Origin: Mycobacterium syngnathidarum
Lineage (GTDB): Bacteria; Actinomycetota; Actinomycetes; Mycobacteriales; Mycobacteriaceae
Direction: 5' to 3'
DNA length: 64,000 nucleotides
NCBI RefSeq assembly: GCF_001942625.1
Contig: NZ_MLCL01000076.1
Span: forward strand, 1-64,000
The notes under the pieces are model-generated. The model had not been told where the DNA came from. It saw nothing but the letters and a program-made list of their open reading frames with translations, and did not search any database. Each line of letters opens with the position of its first letter. Within the stretch, counting starts at the first letter, position 1. Below are positions 16,725-26,472 of this stretch, piece by piece. The position numbers were made by a program, and so were the translations under genes.

Positions 16725-17585
16725 ATGAACCGCGACGCCACCCAGACAGCCATCGGTCCGATGGTCATCGTCGCCGCCGAGCAATACGAACCCGCACCAC
16801 TGATTCGCGATCCATGGGCACGCTACCTGCTGCCGGCCGGCGCACGGTTGGCAGCAGCCGCGGCGCGATGGTCCGTTGCACGGCACTCGTTGATGGCCGC
16901 GACCGATAAGAAATTCCCGGGCGGCTGGGCCAGCTTCCTGTGCCGCAAACGCTATATCGACGACTGCCTCCATGAGGGGCTGCGCAGCGGAATCGAATCC
17001 GTGGTCATCCTCGGCGCCGGCTATGACACCCGTGCCTACCGGATCCCCGAGTTGACTGAGATGGCGGTGTGTGAGGTCGATCTGCCGGCCAACATCGCCG
17101 CCAAGACCGCGGCGGTGCGCCGCACTTTCGGCGATGTACCGCCGCACGTGACCCTGTTGCCGATGGATTTCGAGGCTGACGAAATGTCGACACGGTTGTC
17201 GGACGCGGGTTTTGACCAGTCGCGACCGGTCTTCTACATCTGGGAAGCCGTCACTCAGTATCTGACCGAAGCTGCGGTGCGCACGACGATGGACTATCTG
17301 TCGGGAGCCGCCTCCGGCAGTGCTCTGGCGTTCACCTATGTTCGCAAAGACTTCCTCGACGGACGCGAAACCTACGGCGCACCAATCGCATACCGTGAAT
17401 TCGTGACCAAAGACCTCTGGAAGTTCGGGTGGGCGCCCCAGGAGGTGGCGCCGTTTCTGGCCGAGTACGGCTGGACTGAACGCGACCACGTGGGTGAAGT
17501 CGAGTACCGCCAGCGATATCTTGTCCCTGCCGGACGCACCCTGGCCGCCTCCCCTATAGAACGCGCCGTCCACGCGCGTCGTTGA
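16725..17585 (+). CDS. Class I SAM-dependent methyltransferase (LCM/PPM family)
   Basis: 286 residues. The SAM loop is VVILGAGYDTRAYR, the acidic strand CEVDLPANIAAK, and the family segment FYIWEAVTQYLTEAAVR follows; CRKRYIDD near residue 70 is shared with the paralogue at 24107-25000. Members methylate carboxyl or hydroxyl groups of small molecules. ATG at 16725 has CCGGAG about ten bases upstream. The leader element at 16667-16691 lies 33 bases before the start. It is monocistronic, convergent with the UPF0182 gene. The two paralogues carry an identical 25-base leader although the proteins have diverged considerably. Confidence 0.85.
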   Translation: MNRDATQTAIGPMVIVAAEQYEPAPLIRDPWARYLLPAGARLAAAAARWSVARHSLMAATDKKFPGGWASFLCRKRYIDDCLHEGLRSGIESVVILGAGYDTRAYRIPELTEMAVCEVDLPANIAAKTAAVRRTFGDVPPHVTLLPMDFEADEMSTRLSDAGFDQSRPVFYIWEAVTQYLTEAAVRTTMDYLSGAASGSALAFTYVRKDFLDGRETYGAPIAYREFVTKDLWKFGWAPQEVAPFLAEYGWTERDHVGEVEYRQRYLVPAGRTLAASPIERAVHARR

Positions 17586-17728
17586 TCGCGTCCACATGGA
17601 TGTGCGGTGGTGATCAGGTCAGGCTCACCAGACGATCGCTGTCGTTGACCCGGCCGGTGACCAAAATGGTGTCGTCGTAGGCCAATTCGGTTCGTCAGAG
17701 GCATACGTGACCCACTATCACCGATTTT

Positions 17729-20632
17729 TCAGCCGCCGCCGCCGGCGTTGTCCGCGGCATCCTCCAATCGTTCGAGAACACCGCGCAGATCCTCGATGAT
17801 GGCCTCGATGTCGTCTGCGTTCGTCGCCGGCGGCGGGCCGGGCGCCGGTGCCATGTCGGGGGCAGCCTTGGGCGGGCTGGCAGTCGGCGGCGGCGGGGTC
17901 GCGGCGTCGCCACCGGGGCTGGTGGCCAACGTCCCGGTGCCAGGTCCGAAGACCTGATCGAGCGCTTCAGCCAGGGTGGGCGCATAGCCCACCCGCACAC
18001 CGCCATCGATGCGGGGTTCACGCAAGCTGACCAGGACTCGCGACAGCTGCGGGAAGGTCGAACTGTTGGACGTGGTTGGGATACGTTCGGTGTAGAGGGG
18101 TTCGACGTAGAGAATGCCGCCATCGGCGATTGGCAACGCCAGCAGGTTGCCGTATTGGATGCGGTTGGATCGCTCGAGCAACGTGCGTTCAGAGGCCACT
18201 CGGGTATCGGAGATCATCGAGTTTTGAATCTGTTGGGGCCCTTGGGTCAAGGTGTCGGTCGGCAACTGCAGCACTGTGATCGTGCCGTAGTTGCTCGGGT
18301 CGGAGTCCACTGAAATGTGGGCCGCCAGAAATTCGCGGTTGTAGCCCACCATTGCACTGGCCAACCGGAAAGACGGCTGGGAAGTGTTGGGGTCACCCAG
18401 GAGGACATAGAACGGTGGCTGGGCCGGGTTGGCGTCGTTGGTCGGATCGGACGGTACCGACCAAAAAGCGTTGGTGGTGAAGAATTCTCGGGGATCATCG
18501 ACATGGTACTTGGCCAGCATTTCTCGCTGGAGCCCGAACAGGTCCTCGGGGTAGCGGAAGTGGCTGCGCAACTCGTCGGAGACCTGATCTTCGGCGGTGA
18601 CCACCCCGGGGAACACCCGCATCCACGCCGCCAGAACCGGATCGTCCGCATCGACCTGATACAGCGTCACGGTGCCGTCATAGGCATCGACGGTGGCCTT
18701 CACCGAGTTGCGGGCATAGGCCACCGTGTCGGCCCGCCGCGGTCGGCCTAGCTGATCGAGCTCGGGAGCTGACAAGGCTCCCCGCTGGGCGTAGGGATAG
18801 CTGTCGAGGGTGGTGTAGGCATCGACGATCCACACGATGCGCCCGGCGACCACTGCCGGATAAGGGTTGGAGTCGACGGTCAGCCAGGGCGCCACTCGCT
18901 GCACCCGTACTTTGGGGTCGCGGTGAAAGATGGCTTTGGATTCGGGCCCGATCGCGCGGGAGAACAGGATCCGATGCTGGGCGAAGTGGGCCGCAAAAGC
19001 AGCCCGGTGAAACCAGTTCCCGATCGGTACCCCACCGACGCCCGTATAGGTGTAGCGAGAGGCGTCGGTGTCGTACTCGCGCGGCGCATCGTCGGTGTGA
19101 CCACCCACGATGGCGTAGTCGGGTTCAGCTTGGGCGATGACCTCGCCGAAGTAGACGCGTGGCTGCTCGACGGGGATGAGCTGGCGGCCGGTCGCTTGTG
19201 AGGCGATGTCACTGATGGCGTAAAGCGGATAGCCGCTGTTGCTGTCGGTGGTATTGGCGGCTTCCCGCACGGCGGCGTTGACGCGGTTCGCCGGTGCCGC
19301 GACGAACCCGTTGCCATGGGTGTAGACGGTGTGGCGGTTGATCCAATCTTGTTGGTTGCCTGTAAGGCTCTGCGGTGACAGCTCCCGCAGGCCGACCACG
19401 TAGTCACGTAGTCTCCCGTCGATGCGATAGCGGTCGAGGTCCAGCTGGTCGGGGAAGCTGTAGAAATTTTTGAGTTGTTGCTGCTGGGTGAAGGTGCGCG
19501 AAAGCACGCTGGGATCGAGCAGGCGCACGTTGGCGATCGTGGTCGCATCGGCGGCGACCTCACGCGGATGTCTGGTGCCGATGCCCGGATAGTCCTGGTA
19601 CTGCACCCAATCGCCGTCAAGACGATACGCGTGGCGCGTGGCGCCGATATTGCGTTCGATGTAGGGCGCTTCCACTTCGGCGGCGTTGGGCCGCACCGAG
19701 AATTGTTCCATCAACATCGGCCAGGCTCCGCCCACCAATATCGACGACAGCACCAACAAGGCGGCCGCCATCGCCGGGATGCGCCGATCGCGCAGTACTA
19801 CGACAGCGAAAAATGCTGCTGCACATAGTATTGCGATGGCCATCAAGACGAGTTTGGCCGGCATGGCGGCATGGATATCGGTGTAGCCGGCGCCGGTGAA
19901 CGTCGGCTCCTTGCGGCTGCCTGAGAGCAGCCAGTACCGATCCAACCAGTACGCGAGGGCCTTGAGCACAATGAACACCCCGACGATCGCGGCGAGCTGA
20001 ACGGTCGCCGGCCGGGTGATCACGAGCCGGGTGGATCGCACCTGGATTCCGCCGAAGATCGCATGCGTTGCCGCGTTGGCGATCAGCGCGAAGAACGTCA
20101 CTGTGAACAGCCAGCTCAGCACCCACCGGTAAAACGGGAGGTCGAAAACGAAAAAGCCGATGTCGTGACCGAACTCGGGATCAGTGAGCCCAAAGGTGCC
20201 GCCGTGCAGGAACAGCTGCAGGGTTCGCCAGTTCGACTCGGCAACCATCCCGCACAACAGTCCGATCGCAACCGCGATGCCCCAGCCGAACAGACGCGGC
20301 CGGCGACCGATCTGGATGCGCACCGGCGTAAGCGGATCGTCAGCAGCAGATCCAGGGATCAATTGCGGTCGTGCCGCAAAGGCCAGCCGTATCGCCGCCC
20401 CGATGCCTCCGGCCACCAGTACCGCCACCACCACGAACAGTGCAAGCCGGGTCGCCAACACGGTCACCCATACCCGGCGAAAACCCAACTCGCCGAACCA
20501 CAGCCATTCGACATAGGCATCGAGCAACGGTCCGGCCACCAACAGCGCCACCACCAGGCCTGATGCGACGATGATCGCAATGCGGGCCCGACGCGAGAAG
20601 ATGGGCCGGTGGTCCTGAGCGGGTTTGGACAT
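17729..20632 (-). CDS. UPF0182 family membrane protein
   Basis: 967 residues, the usual length for this actinobacterial family of unknown function. About seven hydrophobic segments lie in the first 330 residues (for example IAIIVASGLVVALLVAGPLL and WVTVLATRLALFVVVAVLVA), followed by a large, mainly extracytoplasmic domain with PFYVLLGDPNTSQPSFRL and LPIADGGILYVEPLYTERIP. The C-terminus is a proline/alanine-rich linker ending in an acidic helix (DDIEAIIEDLRGVLERLEDA). ATG 20632 has CGGAG seven bases upstream. It is monocistronic and convergent with the methyltransferase gene. No operon partner suggests a job. Confidence 0.92.
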   Translation of the reverse strand: MSKPAQDHRPIFSRRARIAIIVASGLVVALLVAGPLLDAYVEWLWFGELGFRRVWVTVLATRLALFVVVAVLVAGGIGAAIRLAFAARPQLIPGSAADDPLTPVRIQIGRRPRLFGWGIAVAIGLLCGMVAESNWRTLQLFLHGGTFGLTDPEFGHDIGFFVFDLPFYRWVLSWLFTVTFFALIANAATHAIFGGIQVRSTRLVITRPATVQLAAIVGVFIVLKALAYWLDRYWLLSGSRKEPTFTGAGYTDIHAAMPAKLVLMAIAILCAAAFFAVVVLRDRRIPAMAAALLVLSSILVGGAWPMLMEQFSVRPNAAEVEAPYIERNIGATRHAYRLDGDWVQYQDYPGIGTRHPREVAADATTIANVRLLDPSVLSRTFTQQQQLKNFYSFPDQLDLDRYRIDGRLRDYVVGLRELSPQSLTGNQQDWINRHTVYTHGNGFVAAPANRVNAAVREAANTTDSNSGYPLYAISDIASQATGRQLIPVEQPRVYFGEVIAQAEPDYAIVGGHTDDAPREYDTDASRYTYTGVGGVPIGNWFHRAAFAAHFAQHRILFSRAIGPESKAIFHRDPKVRVQRVAPWLTVDSNPYPAVVAGRIVWIVDAYTTLDSYPYAQRGALSAPELDQLGRPRRADTVAYARNSVKATVDAYDGTVTLYQVDADDPVLAAWMRVFPGVVTAEDQVSDELRSHFRYPEDLFGLQREMLAKYHVDDPREFFTTNAFWSVPSDPTNDANPAQPPFYVLLGDPNTSQPSFRLASAMVGYNREFLAAHISVDSDPSNYGTITVLQLPTDTLTQGPQQIQNSMISDTRVASERTLLERSNRIQYGNLLALPIADGGILYVEPLYTERIPTTSNSSTFPQLSRVLVSLREPRIDGGVRVGYAPTLAEALDQVFGPGTGTLATSPGGDAATPPPPTASPPKAAPDMAPAPGPPPATNADDIEAIIEDLRGVLERLEDAADNAGGGG

Positions 20633-20842
20633 CGTGTGCTCCGACGATCACCGCGGGTGACGGCCAAGCACCGTGAACGATCAGCGGTGGTCCCGCCTCA
20701 TGATCGATGATTCGAAGCTTAGTGCCTCAGCCGTCACTGTGAGGCCGAATCAACCACCATGAGGCCAGGACCGCAGCACGATCAGGTGGCGTAGTCGGTA
20801 CTGCGCCCAGCGTATGGAAGTCCCGGTGCTTGAGCATTGTTG

Positions 20843-20858
20843 CTACACGCTTGTGTAG
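20843..20858. promoter_or_regulatory. Probable TetR operator
   Basis: CTACAC-GCTT-GTGTAG is a perfect six-base inverted repeat lying 33 bases before the TetR start. It overlaps a -10-like TAGTAT (20856-20861). A further GTGTGTAG half-site follows at 20871. Autoregulation of the TetR-ABC operon is inferred. Confidence 0.6.
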
Positions 20859-20891
20859 TATTTGAGACATGTGTGTAGCCGGGAGGACGTC

Positions 20892-21548
20892 GTGATTATG
20901 CGGCCGGATCCAGAGGACCTCACGGCCCGTGCGCGGATACGCGACGCCGCGCTCAGGCTCTTCGGCGAGCAGGGGTTCGACCGGGCGACGATCCGGGGCA
21001 TCGCCGATGCAGCCGGCGTCTCGTCTGGGCTGGTGCGGCATCACTTCGGGTCCAAGGAGGCGCTTCGCGAAGAGTGCGACGAATACCTGGCCAAGGCGAT
21101 TGATCGGCTCAACGACGAGGTCCGGGCGGACCGGTCACCCGAGGGGGTGAACTATGTCGGCGTCGCGTGGTCGATGGTGGGCCCGTACCGCAATTACCTC
21201 GTGCGTGCACTCACCGAGGGCCGGGCGGCCCCACTGTTCGACATGCTGGTCGACCGCGGTGCCGAGTGGCTCGTCGAGGCCGACGCGAACCGACCCGACC
21301 CGCCCGAGGTATCCCGTGAGGCGCGGGCTACGGTCGGCGCCGCGATGTCGCTCGCGGTCTCGTTGTTGTACGACCACATCTCGCGTCGATTCGGCGTCGA
21401 CGTGGACAGCCTCGAGGGCCAGGACCTGCTCGCCAGGACTTTGCTCGACATCTACTCCCATCCCGTGATCGCTCCCGAGGAAGCTGCCGCGCTGAGCGCT
21501 CGGCTCCCCAAATCCGATGGCGCTCAACAGCAAGCGAAAGGCAACTGA
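20892..21548 (+). CDS. TetR family transcriptional regulator of an ABC exporter
   Basis: 218 residues from GTG 20892, which has GGGAGG five bases upstream; ATG 20898 is the alternative. The DNA-binding region is [20 protein letters not shown] followed by [17 protein letters not shown]. Its stop shares a base with the ATG of the ABC ATPase (TGATG), giving a regulator-ATPase-permease operon, a common layout for drug or lipid exporters induced by their substrate. The palindrome at 20843-20858 is the likely operator. Confidence 0.87.
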   Translation: MIMRPDPEDLTARARIRDAALRLFGEQGFDRATIRGIADAAGVSSGLVRHHFGSKEALREECDEYLAKAIDRLNDEVRADRSPEGVNYVGVAWSMVGPYRNYLVRALTEGRAAPLFDMLVDRGAEWLVEADANRPDPPEVSREARATVGAAMSLAVSLLYDHISRRFGVDVDSLEGQDLLARTLLDIYSHPVIAPEEAAALSARLPKSDGAQQQAKGN

Positions 21549-22453
21549 TGACCGACCCGATCCACGTGCACGGTCTGGTGAAATCGTTCGGCGAAACGCG
21601 GGCACTCGACGGGCTGGATCTCACGGTGAAACACGGTGAGGTACACGGCTTCCTCGGACCCAACGGCGCGGGAAAGAGCACGACGCTGCGTATCCTGCTG
21701 GGCCTGTTCCGTAAGGACGCGGGCGATGTCCGGCTCCTCGGTGGCGACCCGTGGCGCGACGCCACCGAACTGCACCGACGCATCGCCTACGTGCCCGGCG
21801 ACGTCACGCTGTGGCCGGGCCTATCGGGTGGGGAGATGATTGACCTGCTCCTGCAGGTGCGCGGCAGCGACGTCGACACAGCGAAACGGGACCAGCTCAT
21901 CGAGCGTTTCGATCTGAACCCGCGGACCAAAGGCCGGGCGTACTCGAAGGGAAACCGGCAGAAAGTTGCCTTGATCGCCGCGCTCGCCGCCGACGTGGAA
22001 CTGTTGATCCTCGATGAGCCGACGTCTGGACTCGATCCGCTGATGGAGGCAGTGTTTCGGGAGGTGGTCCGCGAGGAGCAGCAACGCGACGGCAAGACGG
22101 TGCTGCTTTCCAGCCATATCCTCGCCGAGGTCGAGGAGCTGTGCCACCGAGTGACGATCATCCGCGACGGTCGTACCGTCGACGCCGGCAGCCTCGCTGA
22201 CATGCGCCACCTGACCCGGACCTCGATTCGGGCCGAAACAGCCACGCCGGTAGTGGATCTTGGTGACCTGCCGGGTGTACACGACCTGCGGATCGACGAC
22301 AGCGTCGCACACTTCGACGTCGATCCCGCGGCATTGGGCCCTGTCCTGCGCCACCTCGACTCGTACGGCATCCGCGGCCTCGTCAGCAATCCGCCCACGC
22401 TCGAGGAGCTGTTCCTCCGCCACTACGACCGGTCGACGGCAGGTGCGCGGTGA
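21548..22453 (+). CDS. ABC transporter ATP-binding protein (multidrug/polyketide exporter type)
   Basis: 301 residues. The Walker A is GPNGAGKST, the Q-loop follows near VPGDVTLW, the signature is the variant YSKGNRQK in place of LSGGQ, and the Walker B is [14 protein letters not shown] with the switch His in [12 protein letters not shown]. The C-terminal 70 residues form the regulatory extension seen in DrrA/CcmA-type exporters. It starts one base into the TetR stop and overlaps the permease GTG by four bases. It works in the cytosol with the permease encoded next. Confidence 0.9.
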   Translation: MTDPIHVHGLVKSFGETRALDGLDLTVKHGEVHGFLGPNGAGKSTTLRILLGLFRKDAGDVRLLGGDPWRDATELHRRIAYVPGDVTLWPGLSGGEMIDLLLQVRGSDVDTAKRDQLIERFDLNPRTKGRAYSKGNRQKVALIAALAADVELLILDEPTSGLDPLMEAVFREVVREEQQRDGKTVLLSSHILAEVEELCHRVTIIRDGRTVDAGSLADMRHLTRTSIRAETATPVVDLGDLPGVHDLRIDDSVAHFDVDPAALGPVLRHLDSYGIRGLVSNPPTLEELFLRHYDRSTAGAR

Positions 22454-24057
22454 GCACACTGGCGGGCACTGCGCGCCTGGCACGATTGGCGTTTCGCCGC
22501 GAGCGCAGCATCGGCCCGTGGTGGATTGTGGCCATCGTCGGCCTCGGGCTGATCATGGTGTCCTACATCGACCGGAACATGCCGACCCCCGAGGTGATGG
22601 CGACATACGTCGACACCATCAACACGAACAGGTTCTTCCGGGCGCTCGGCGGCGGCACATCCGTGATCGTCGACCGCGGATTCATGTCCGCCTGGCGCAG
22701 CGGCGGATTCCTCTACATTTTCAGTGCTATCGCCGCGGTGCTGGCAGTCATCCGGTACACGCGGGCCGACGAAGACGCAGGCCGGACTGAGCTGCTCCGG
22801 TCCGGTGCGGTCAGCCGGCTCTCTGCACTGACCTCCGCCCTGGTGGTGGGCGGTTCGGTTCCGCTCGCTGCCGGTGCGCTGACCGCGTTCGCTTTGATCG
22901 GCGTCGGCCTCGATCCCTTCGGGTCCATCACCTACGGCGCCGCCATCACCGCAGCAGGCTGGCTGTTCGGGGCGATCACTGCCGTGGTCGCCCAACTCGC
23001 CCAAAATGCCCGTACGGCAAGGGCCATCGCGCTATCGATCCTCGTGATCGCCTACCTCCTGCGGTACGCCGGCGACGCCAGCGGCCAGCTATGGATGACC
23101 TACATCTCGCCGATGGGCTGGATTCACGCGGTGCAGCCATACCGATTCGATCGGTGGTGGACGCTCGCGCTCGTCGTCGCGATCATCGCTGTCCTGGTGG
23201 CCACAGCAGTTGCCCTCCTCGACCGCCGCGATCTCGGGGAGGGCCTGATCCCCGAACGTCCGGGGCGTGCCACGGCTCCGAGACTGCGCGGCCCGATCGC
23301 CCTGTCCTGGCGGCTGCACCGCAGTCTCGTCATCAAGTGGACGGTCGCGATCGGGATTATCGCGCTTGGCGCCGCCGGGATCGGCACGATCGTGCCCGAC
23401 ATCAGCGCTTTGCCGGCCAACAGCTTCGGGCTGCTGCAGCAGGGCTTCGGCGGGCCAGGTGACTCGGGCGACTCAGCCGACTACTTCCTTTGGGCCGGCC
23501 TGCTGATCCTCGCACTCGTCCTCATGGTGTATCCGGTCATCATGATCCAGCGACTGCGCGACGACGAGCGTGCCGGCCGGGCCGAATTGGTCCAGGGCAC
23601 CTCGATGACCCGTACGCGTTGGGCCGGCGGGCATCTGGCCGTGACCGCGCTCGGCCTCGCCGGTTTGCTCACGGTCGCCGGGCTGGTGTTCGGCTTCTTC
23701 TACGGCCAGTTCATGGGCGAGTTGCCGGACATCCTCGTCCGCGTCGCCCTCGGTGCACTGAGCTGCATCCCGGCCGCGTGGCTGATCGCCGCCGTCTGCT
23801 TCCTCGCCTACGCGCTGGTGCCGCGATACTCAGTGCCGATTTCCTGGGCGGTCTGGGTCTGGACCGCCGTGCTCGGCCAGGTCGCCGGACCGCTGTACGG
23901 CGTGTGGGGTGGAACACCGTTCGAACCGTTTCACTACATCCCCAACGTCGTCGCCGGCGCGCCGTCCAGTCCATTACCGGCACTCGTCATGTTGGCGATG
24001 ACGGCACTGCTCGTGTGGGGTGGGCTCGCAAAGTTGCGCAGCCGCGACTTCGGTTAG
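22450..24057 (+). CDS. ABC transporter permease (two-repeat exporter type)
   Basis: 535 residues from GTG 22450 (GTGA overlap with the ATPase stop). Two halves of about 250 residues each carry roughly six hydrophobic segments; [16 protein letters not shown] in the first half and [16 protein letters not shown] in the second are matching cytoplasmic loops, showing an internal duplication. This is the arrangement of full-length permeases of actinobacterial multidrug ABC exporters with one ATPase subunit. The substrate is unknown; its control by the operon TetR suggests response to a xenobiotic or lipid. Confidence 0.87.
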   Translation: MSTLAGTARLARLAFRRERSIGPWWIVAIVGLGLIMVSYIDRNMPTPEVMATYVDTINTNRFFRALGGGTSVIVDRGFMSAWRSGGFLYIFSAIAAVLAVIRYTRADEDAGRTELLRSGAVSRLSALTSALVVGGSVPLAAGALTAFALIGVGLDPFGSITYGAAITAAGWLFGAITAVVAQLAQNARTARAIALSILVIAYLLRYAGDASGQLWMTYISPMGWIHAVQPYRFDRWWTLALVVAIIAVLVATAVALLDRRDLGEGLIPERPGRATAPRLRGPIALSWRLHRSLVIKWTVAIGIIALGAAGIGTIVPDISALPANSFGLLQQGFGGPGDSGDSADYFLWAGLLILALVLMVYPVIMIQRLRDDERAGRAELVQGTSMTRTRWAGGHLAVTALGLAGLLTVAGLVFGFFYGQFMGELPDILVRVALGALSCIPAAWLIAAVCFLAYALVPRYSVPISWAVWVWTAVLGQVAGPLYGVWGGTPFEPFHYIPNVVAGAPSSPLPALVMLAMTALLVWGGLAKLRSRDFG

Positions 24058-24106
24058 ACCTAAAGAGACAACCCTCGATCGAACCGCGTTCGGCGAGGGC
24101 ACCAGG

Positions 24107-25000
24107 TCACATCGCGCCGCTGTCAGAAGGCGTCGATGTATTGGTGTGTTCGGCGCATACCGCGCGTTCAATCTCCGATACCGGCTGCAACCGGCCCGCC
24201 GGGGCCAGATAACGCTCGCGATATTCATCGGGTCCCACGTGTTCTGTCTGCTGCCAGCCGTATTCACCGAGTAGGCCGGCGACATCAGCAGGATCGATGC
24301 CGTAGACCCATAACCCCTTCTTGGTGACGAACCGTTGATAGGCGGCCTGCGCGCCATACATGGCCTGCCCGTCGACAAAGTCGCGGAGGAAGTAGGTGAA
24401 CACCAGTCGACTTTCGGTGGCGCACCGGGCAAGGGATTGCAAGGTTTTGCGCACCGCCGGTTCGGCCAGATACATCGTCACCGACTCCCAGATGAAAAAC
24501 GTCCGCATGGTCGGATCGAAGCCGCTGTTGACCAATTGCTCCGGCAGATCATCGGCAGCCAGATCCATCGGCACCAACGTGACGTTTGCCGGGATGTGGC
24601 CGAAACAGCGGTGCAGTGCCCGAGTTTTGGCTGCGATGTTGGCCGGCAGGTCGATCTCCCACACCGGCACCCCGGCCAGCTCGGCCACTCGGTAGGCGCG
24701 GGTATCCAATCCTGCCCCAACGATCACGATGGCGTCCAGACCGTGTTGAGCCGCCCGTCGCAGGGCATCATCGATGTAGCGCTTGCGACACAGCAGACTG
24801 ATCCACGCGCCGGGGCCAGACCGGTCACTGGCCGCGACCAACGCCCGTCGCACAGCGCTGAACCGGCACAGCCACAACGGAATCCGCCACGCAAGTGGCA
24901 GCATCCGGCCGGCGTAAGGATCGTGCACCAACGGCACCGAACTGTACTGATCGATCGCCACGAGCATCGTCGGGCCAAGTGCGGTCGCCTCGACATCCAT
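24107..25000 (-). CDS. Class I SAM-dependent methyltransferase (LCM/PPM family), paralogue
   Basis: 297 residues from ATG 25000, chosen by alignment with the paralogue at 16725 (MDVEATALGPTML against MNRDATQTAIGPM). The open frame extends to 25201, but that part translates the leader element. Motifs are IVIVGAGLDTRAYR, WEIDLPANIAAK, FFIWESVTMYLAEPAVR and CRKRYIDD. It differs from its paralogue by a longer C-terminal tail. It is convergent with the ABC permease. The leader copy at 25040-25064 lies 39 bases upstream in the same sense, exactly as for the paralogue, which suggests both share one RNA-level control. Confidence 0.85.
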   Translation of the reverse strand: MDVEATALGPTMLVAIDQYSSVPLVHDPYAGRMLPLAWRIPLWLCRFSAVRRALVAASDRSGPGAWISLLCRKRYIDDALRRAAQHGLDAIVIVGAGLDTRAYRVAELAGVPVWEIDLPANIAAKTRALHRCFGHIPANVTLVPMDLAADDLPEQLVNSGFDPTMRTFFIWESVTMYLAEPAVRKTLQSLARCATESRLVFTYFLRDFVDGQAMYGAQAAYQRFVTKKGLWVYGIDPADVAGLLGEYGWQQTEHVGPDEYRERYLAPAGRLQPVSEIERAVCAEHTNTSTPSDSGAM

Positions 25001-25023
25001 CCCCACGTGTGCACCTCGCCGTC

Positions 25024-25077
25024 GCAGAATCATCATCTCTGCCGACCAGGCTTCCCGGCACACCGCCTGTGACGTTA
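25024..25077 (-). promoter_or_regulatory. Conserved 5' leader element, copy 2
   Basis: On the minus strand GGTGTGCCGGGAAG then CCTGGTCGGCA runs from 25064 to 25040, identical to copy 1 and preceded by the -10-like TAACGT (25077-25072). The similarity to copy 1 continues downstream (CAGAG, two TG steps, CTGCGAC), so the alternative stem GTCG-CAG with CTGCGAC can also form here. Confidence 0.65.
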
Positions 25078-25241
25078 GCAGGGCCCACACCGCCACACCA
25101 CCCCGCCGCGTACCCGGGCCAGAGTAAACGCCCGAGCTGGTAATACGCGGTGCGCAACTGCCGCCTCTGCTCCTAGTCGAACGGGTCAAGTTGCAGGACA
25201 AGGTATGTGACTGCGGTGCCTTTCCTCCATACGAGCGGCGG

Positions 25242-25817
25242 CTATGAATCTGGCACCGTCGGACAGTCCCGGTTCGTCGGCGGGACGATCAACTGCGCGG
25301 CGATCACGTACGCCTGATACACCGCGTGCGCATCGTCCCATTGCACCCCGTCCTCGCCGGACAACAGTGCTCTTATCCGGTACCGCAACGATGCTGCGGG
25401 GTCTTTACCGTCGTTGAGGGCGACGGCCAGGGCCACCGCGACCATTCCCGCGTCGGACTGACTCAAGTGACTGAAAGCGCCGTGATTGTCCAGCGCGACA
25501 GCGAAATCCCGGACACGCGGTGTGTAGCGCTCGGTACCGGTCACGCGCAGCAGCGACTCGACCGCCGACAGTCGGTACGGACTGCCGCTGCCGTTGGCCG
25601 CCTTCACAGCGCCTGTCCCAGATCGACCCGGGCTACCGCGCATAAGCCGGTACGCCCGGGGATCCACCACACCGAACAGCGATTGAATAGTTGCGGCGTC
25701 GGCGGCGCTATCGATACGCGTTGAACGGAAAGCCCCGGGCGCCGGGGCGAGGTAGGGGTTGTGGCCGCCCCTCGGTCCTGTTTGCGGTGTCGCACGCTGG
25801 GAACGGGCGTGCCGCAA
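25242..25817 (-). CDS. Hypothetical protein
   Basis: An open frame of 191 residues with protein-like composition from about residue 24 on: NPYLAPAPGAF, IQSLFGVVDPRAYRLM, YRLSAVESLLRVTG, a long hydrophobic helix DAGMVAVALAVALNDG and AVYQAYVIAAQLIVPP. The only early start is TTG at 25817, without a clear ribosome site, so the true start is uncertain. I do not recognise the family. The third leader copy (25926-25950) lies upstream in the same sense, with a well-placed GAGGAG and ATG at 25912 in a different frame. Either a short leader ORF precedes this gene or a frameshift separates the two. Confidence 0.55.
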   Translation of the reverse strand: MRHARSQRATPQTGPRGGHNPYLAPAPGAFRSTRIDSAADAATIQSLFGVVDPRAYRLMRGSPGRSGTGAVKAANGSGSPYRLSAVESLLRVTGTERYTPRVRDFAVALDNHGAFSHLSQSDAGMVAVALAVALNDGKDPAASLRYRIRALLSGEDGVQWDDAHAVYQAYVIAAQLIVPPTNRDCPTVPDS

Positions 25818-25909
25818 TGGCTAGGGGGCTCGGCACACATTCGACAACCACGATGGCCTGGCATGTTCGTAACCTCACCTGCTCGACATAGCACCAAAGC
25901 ACGTGCAGC

Positions 25910-25965
25910 CATTCGCTCCTCGTGCTGCCGACCAGACTTCCCGGCACACCGTGACCCGAATGCTA
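25910..25965 (-). promoter_or_regulatory. Conserved 5' leader element, copy 3
   Basis: On the minus strand GGTGTGCCGGGAAG then TCTGGTCGGCA runs from 25950 to 25926; the only change from copies 1 and 2 is one C-to-T in the loop of stem 1. The -10-like TAGCAT lies at 25965-25960. Just downstream, GCAGC and GCTGC can pair across GAGGAG and an ATG (25912), which would place a ribosome site and start codon in a hairpin loop. Confidence 0.6.
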
Positions 25966-26086
25966 GCGCGACCGCGCGGGCCACGCGCCGTAATCAGCTA
26001 TCGCACCGCAGTTAGCCGACCCCCGGCTCCGACCGCGGCCGCGGCACCCGAGCCGGGCCCAGCCCCGTCAGCTGGTTCCGAGCGAC

Positions 26087-26461
26087 CTAGTCCAGCCGTT
26101 TTCCGTGTCGTTGCGCCCTTCGTTCCAGACGCTCTTGCTCTCGACGCAGAGTCCGGCTGACCTCTCGAAGATCGCGGATATGTTCCTCGATGCGCTGCCG
26201 CTTTTCTGCCAGCAACCGGGCACCGTCGAGGCAGTCGATATCGCTCGAGCGGAGTCCGTCGAGCACCTGCCGTATCTCGGTCAAGGAGAATCCCAGCGCC
26301 TGCATGCTCCTGAGCAACTTGACCTGTTTGACCAGGGATTCTGGATAATCCCGGTAATTGCCGCTGGTCCGCTGCACCTCACCGAGCAATCCCTGGCGCT
26401 CGTAGTAGCGCAGCGCGTGGCGGCCAACTCCGGTACTTGCCTCAAGTTCGCTTATCTTCAT
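26087..26461 (-). CDS. MerR family transcriptional regulator
   Basis: 124 residues: winged helix N-terminus KISELEASTGVGRHALRYYE with the RYYERQGLL wing, then a long C-terminal dimerisation helix (LAEKRQRIEEHIRDLREVSR), and almost no effector domain. There are no clustered cysteines, so a metal sensor of the MerR/CueR kind or a SoxR-type iron-sulfur cluster is unlikely. It is divergent from the SRPBCC gene. The 20-base palindrome at 26477-26496 sits in an over-long promoter spacer, as MerR activators require. Confidence 0.87.
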   Translation of the reverse strand: MKISELEASTGVGRHALRYYERQGLLGEVQRTSGNYRDYPESLVKQVKLLRSMQALGFSLTEIRQVLDGLRSSDIDCLDGARLLAEKRQRIEEHIRDLREVSRTLRREQERLERRAQRHGKRLD

Positions 26462-26472
26462 GCCAATTTCAC

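Noticed and set aside
20728..20740. Third CGTCACTGTGA-like word, downstream of the lipoprotein locus
   Set aside because: It lacks the following TTGGGCGG and lies in an unrelated intergenic region; probably chance.
25604..25912. 102-codon minus frame starting at ATG 25912 after leader copy 3
   Set aside because: The start has a good ribosome site, but most of the frame runs antiphase to the better coding frame of 25242-25817; kept only as a possible short leader ORF, not as a gene.
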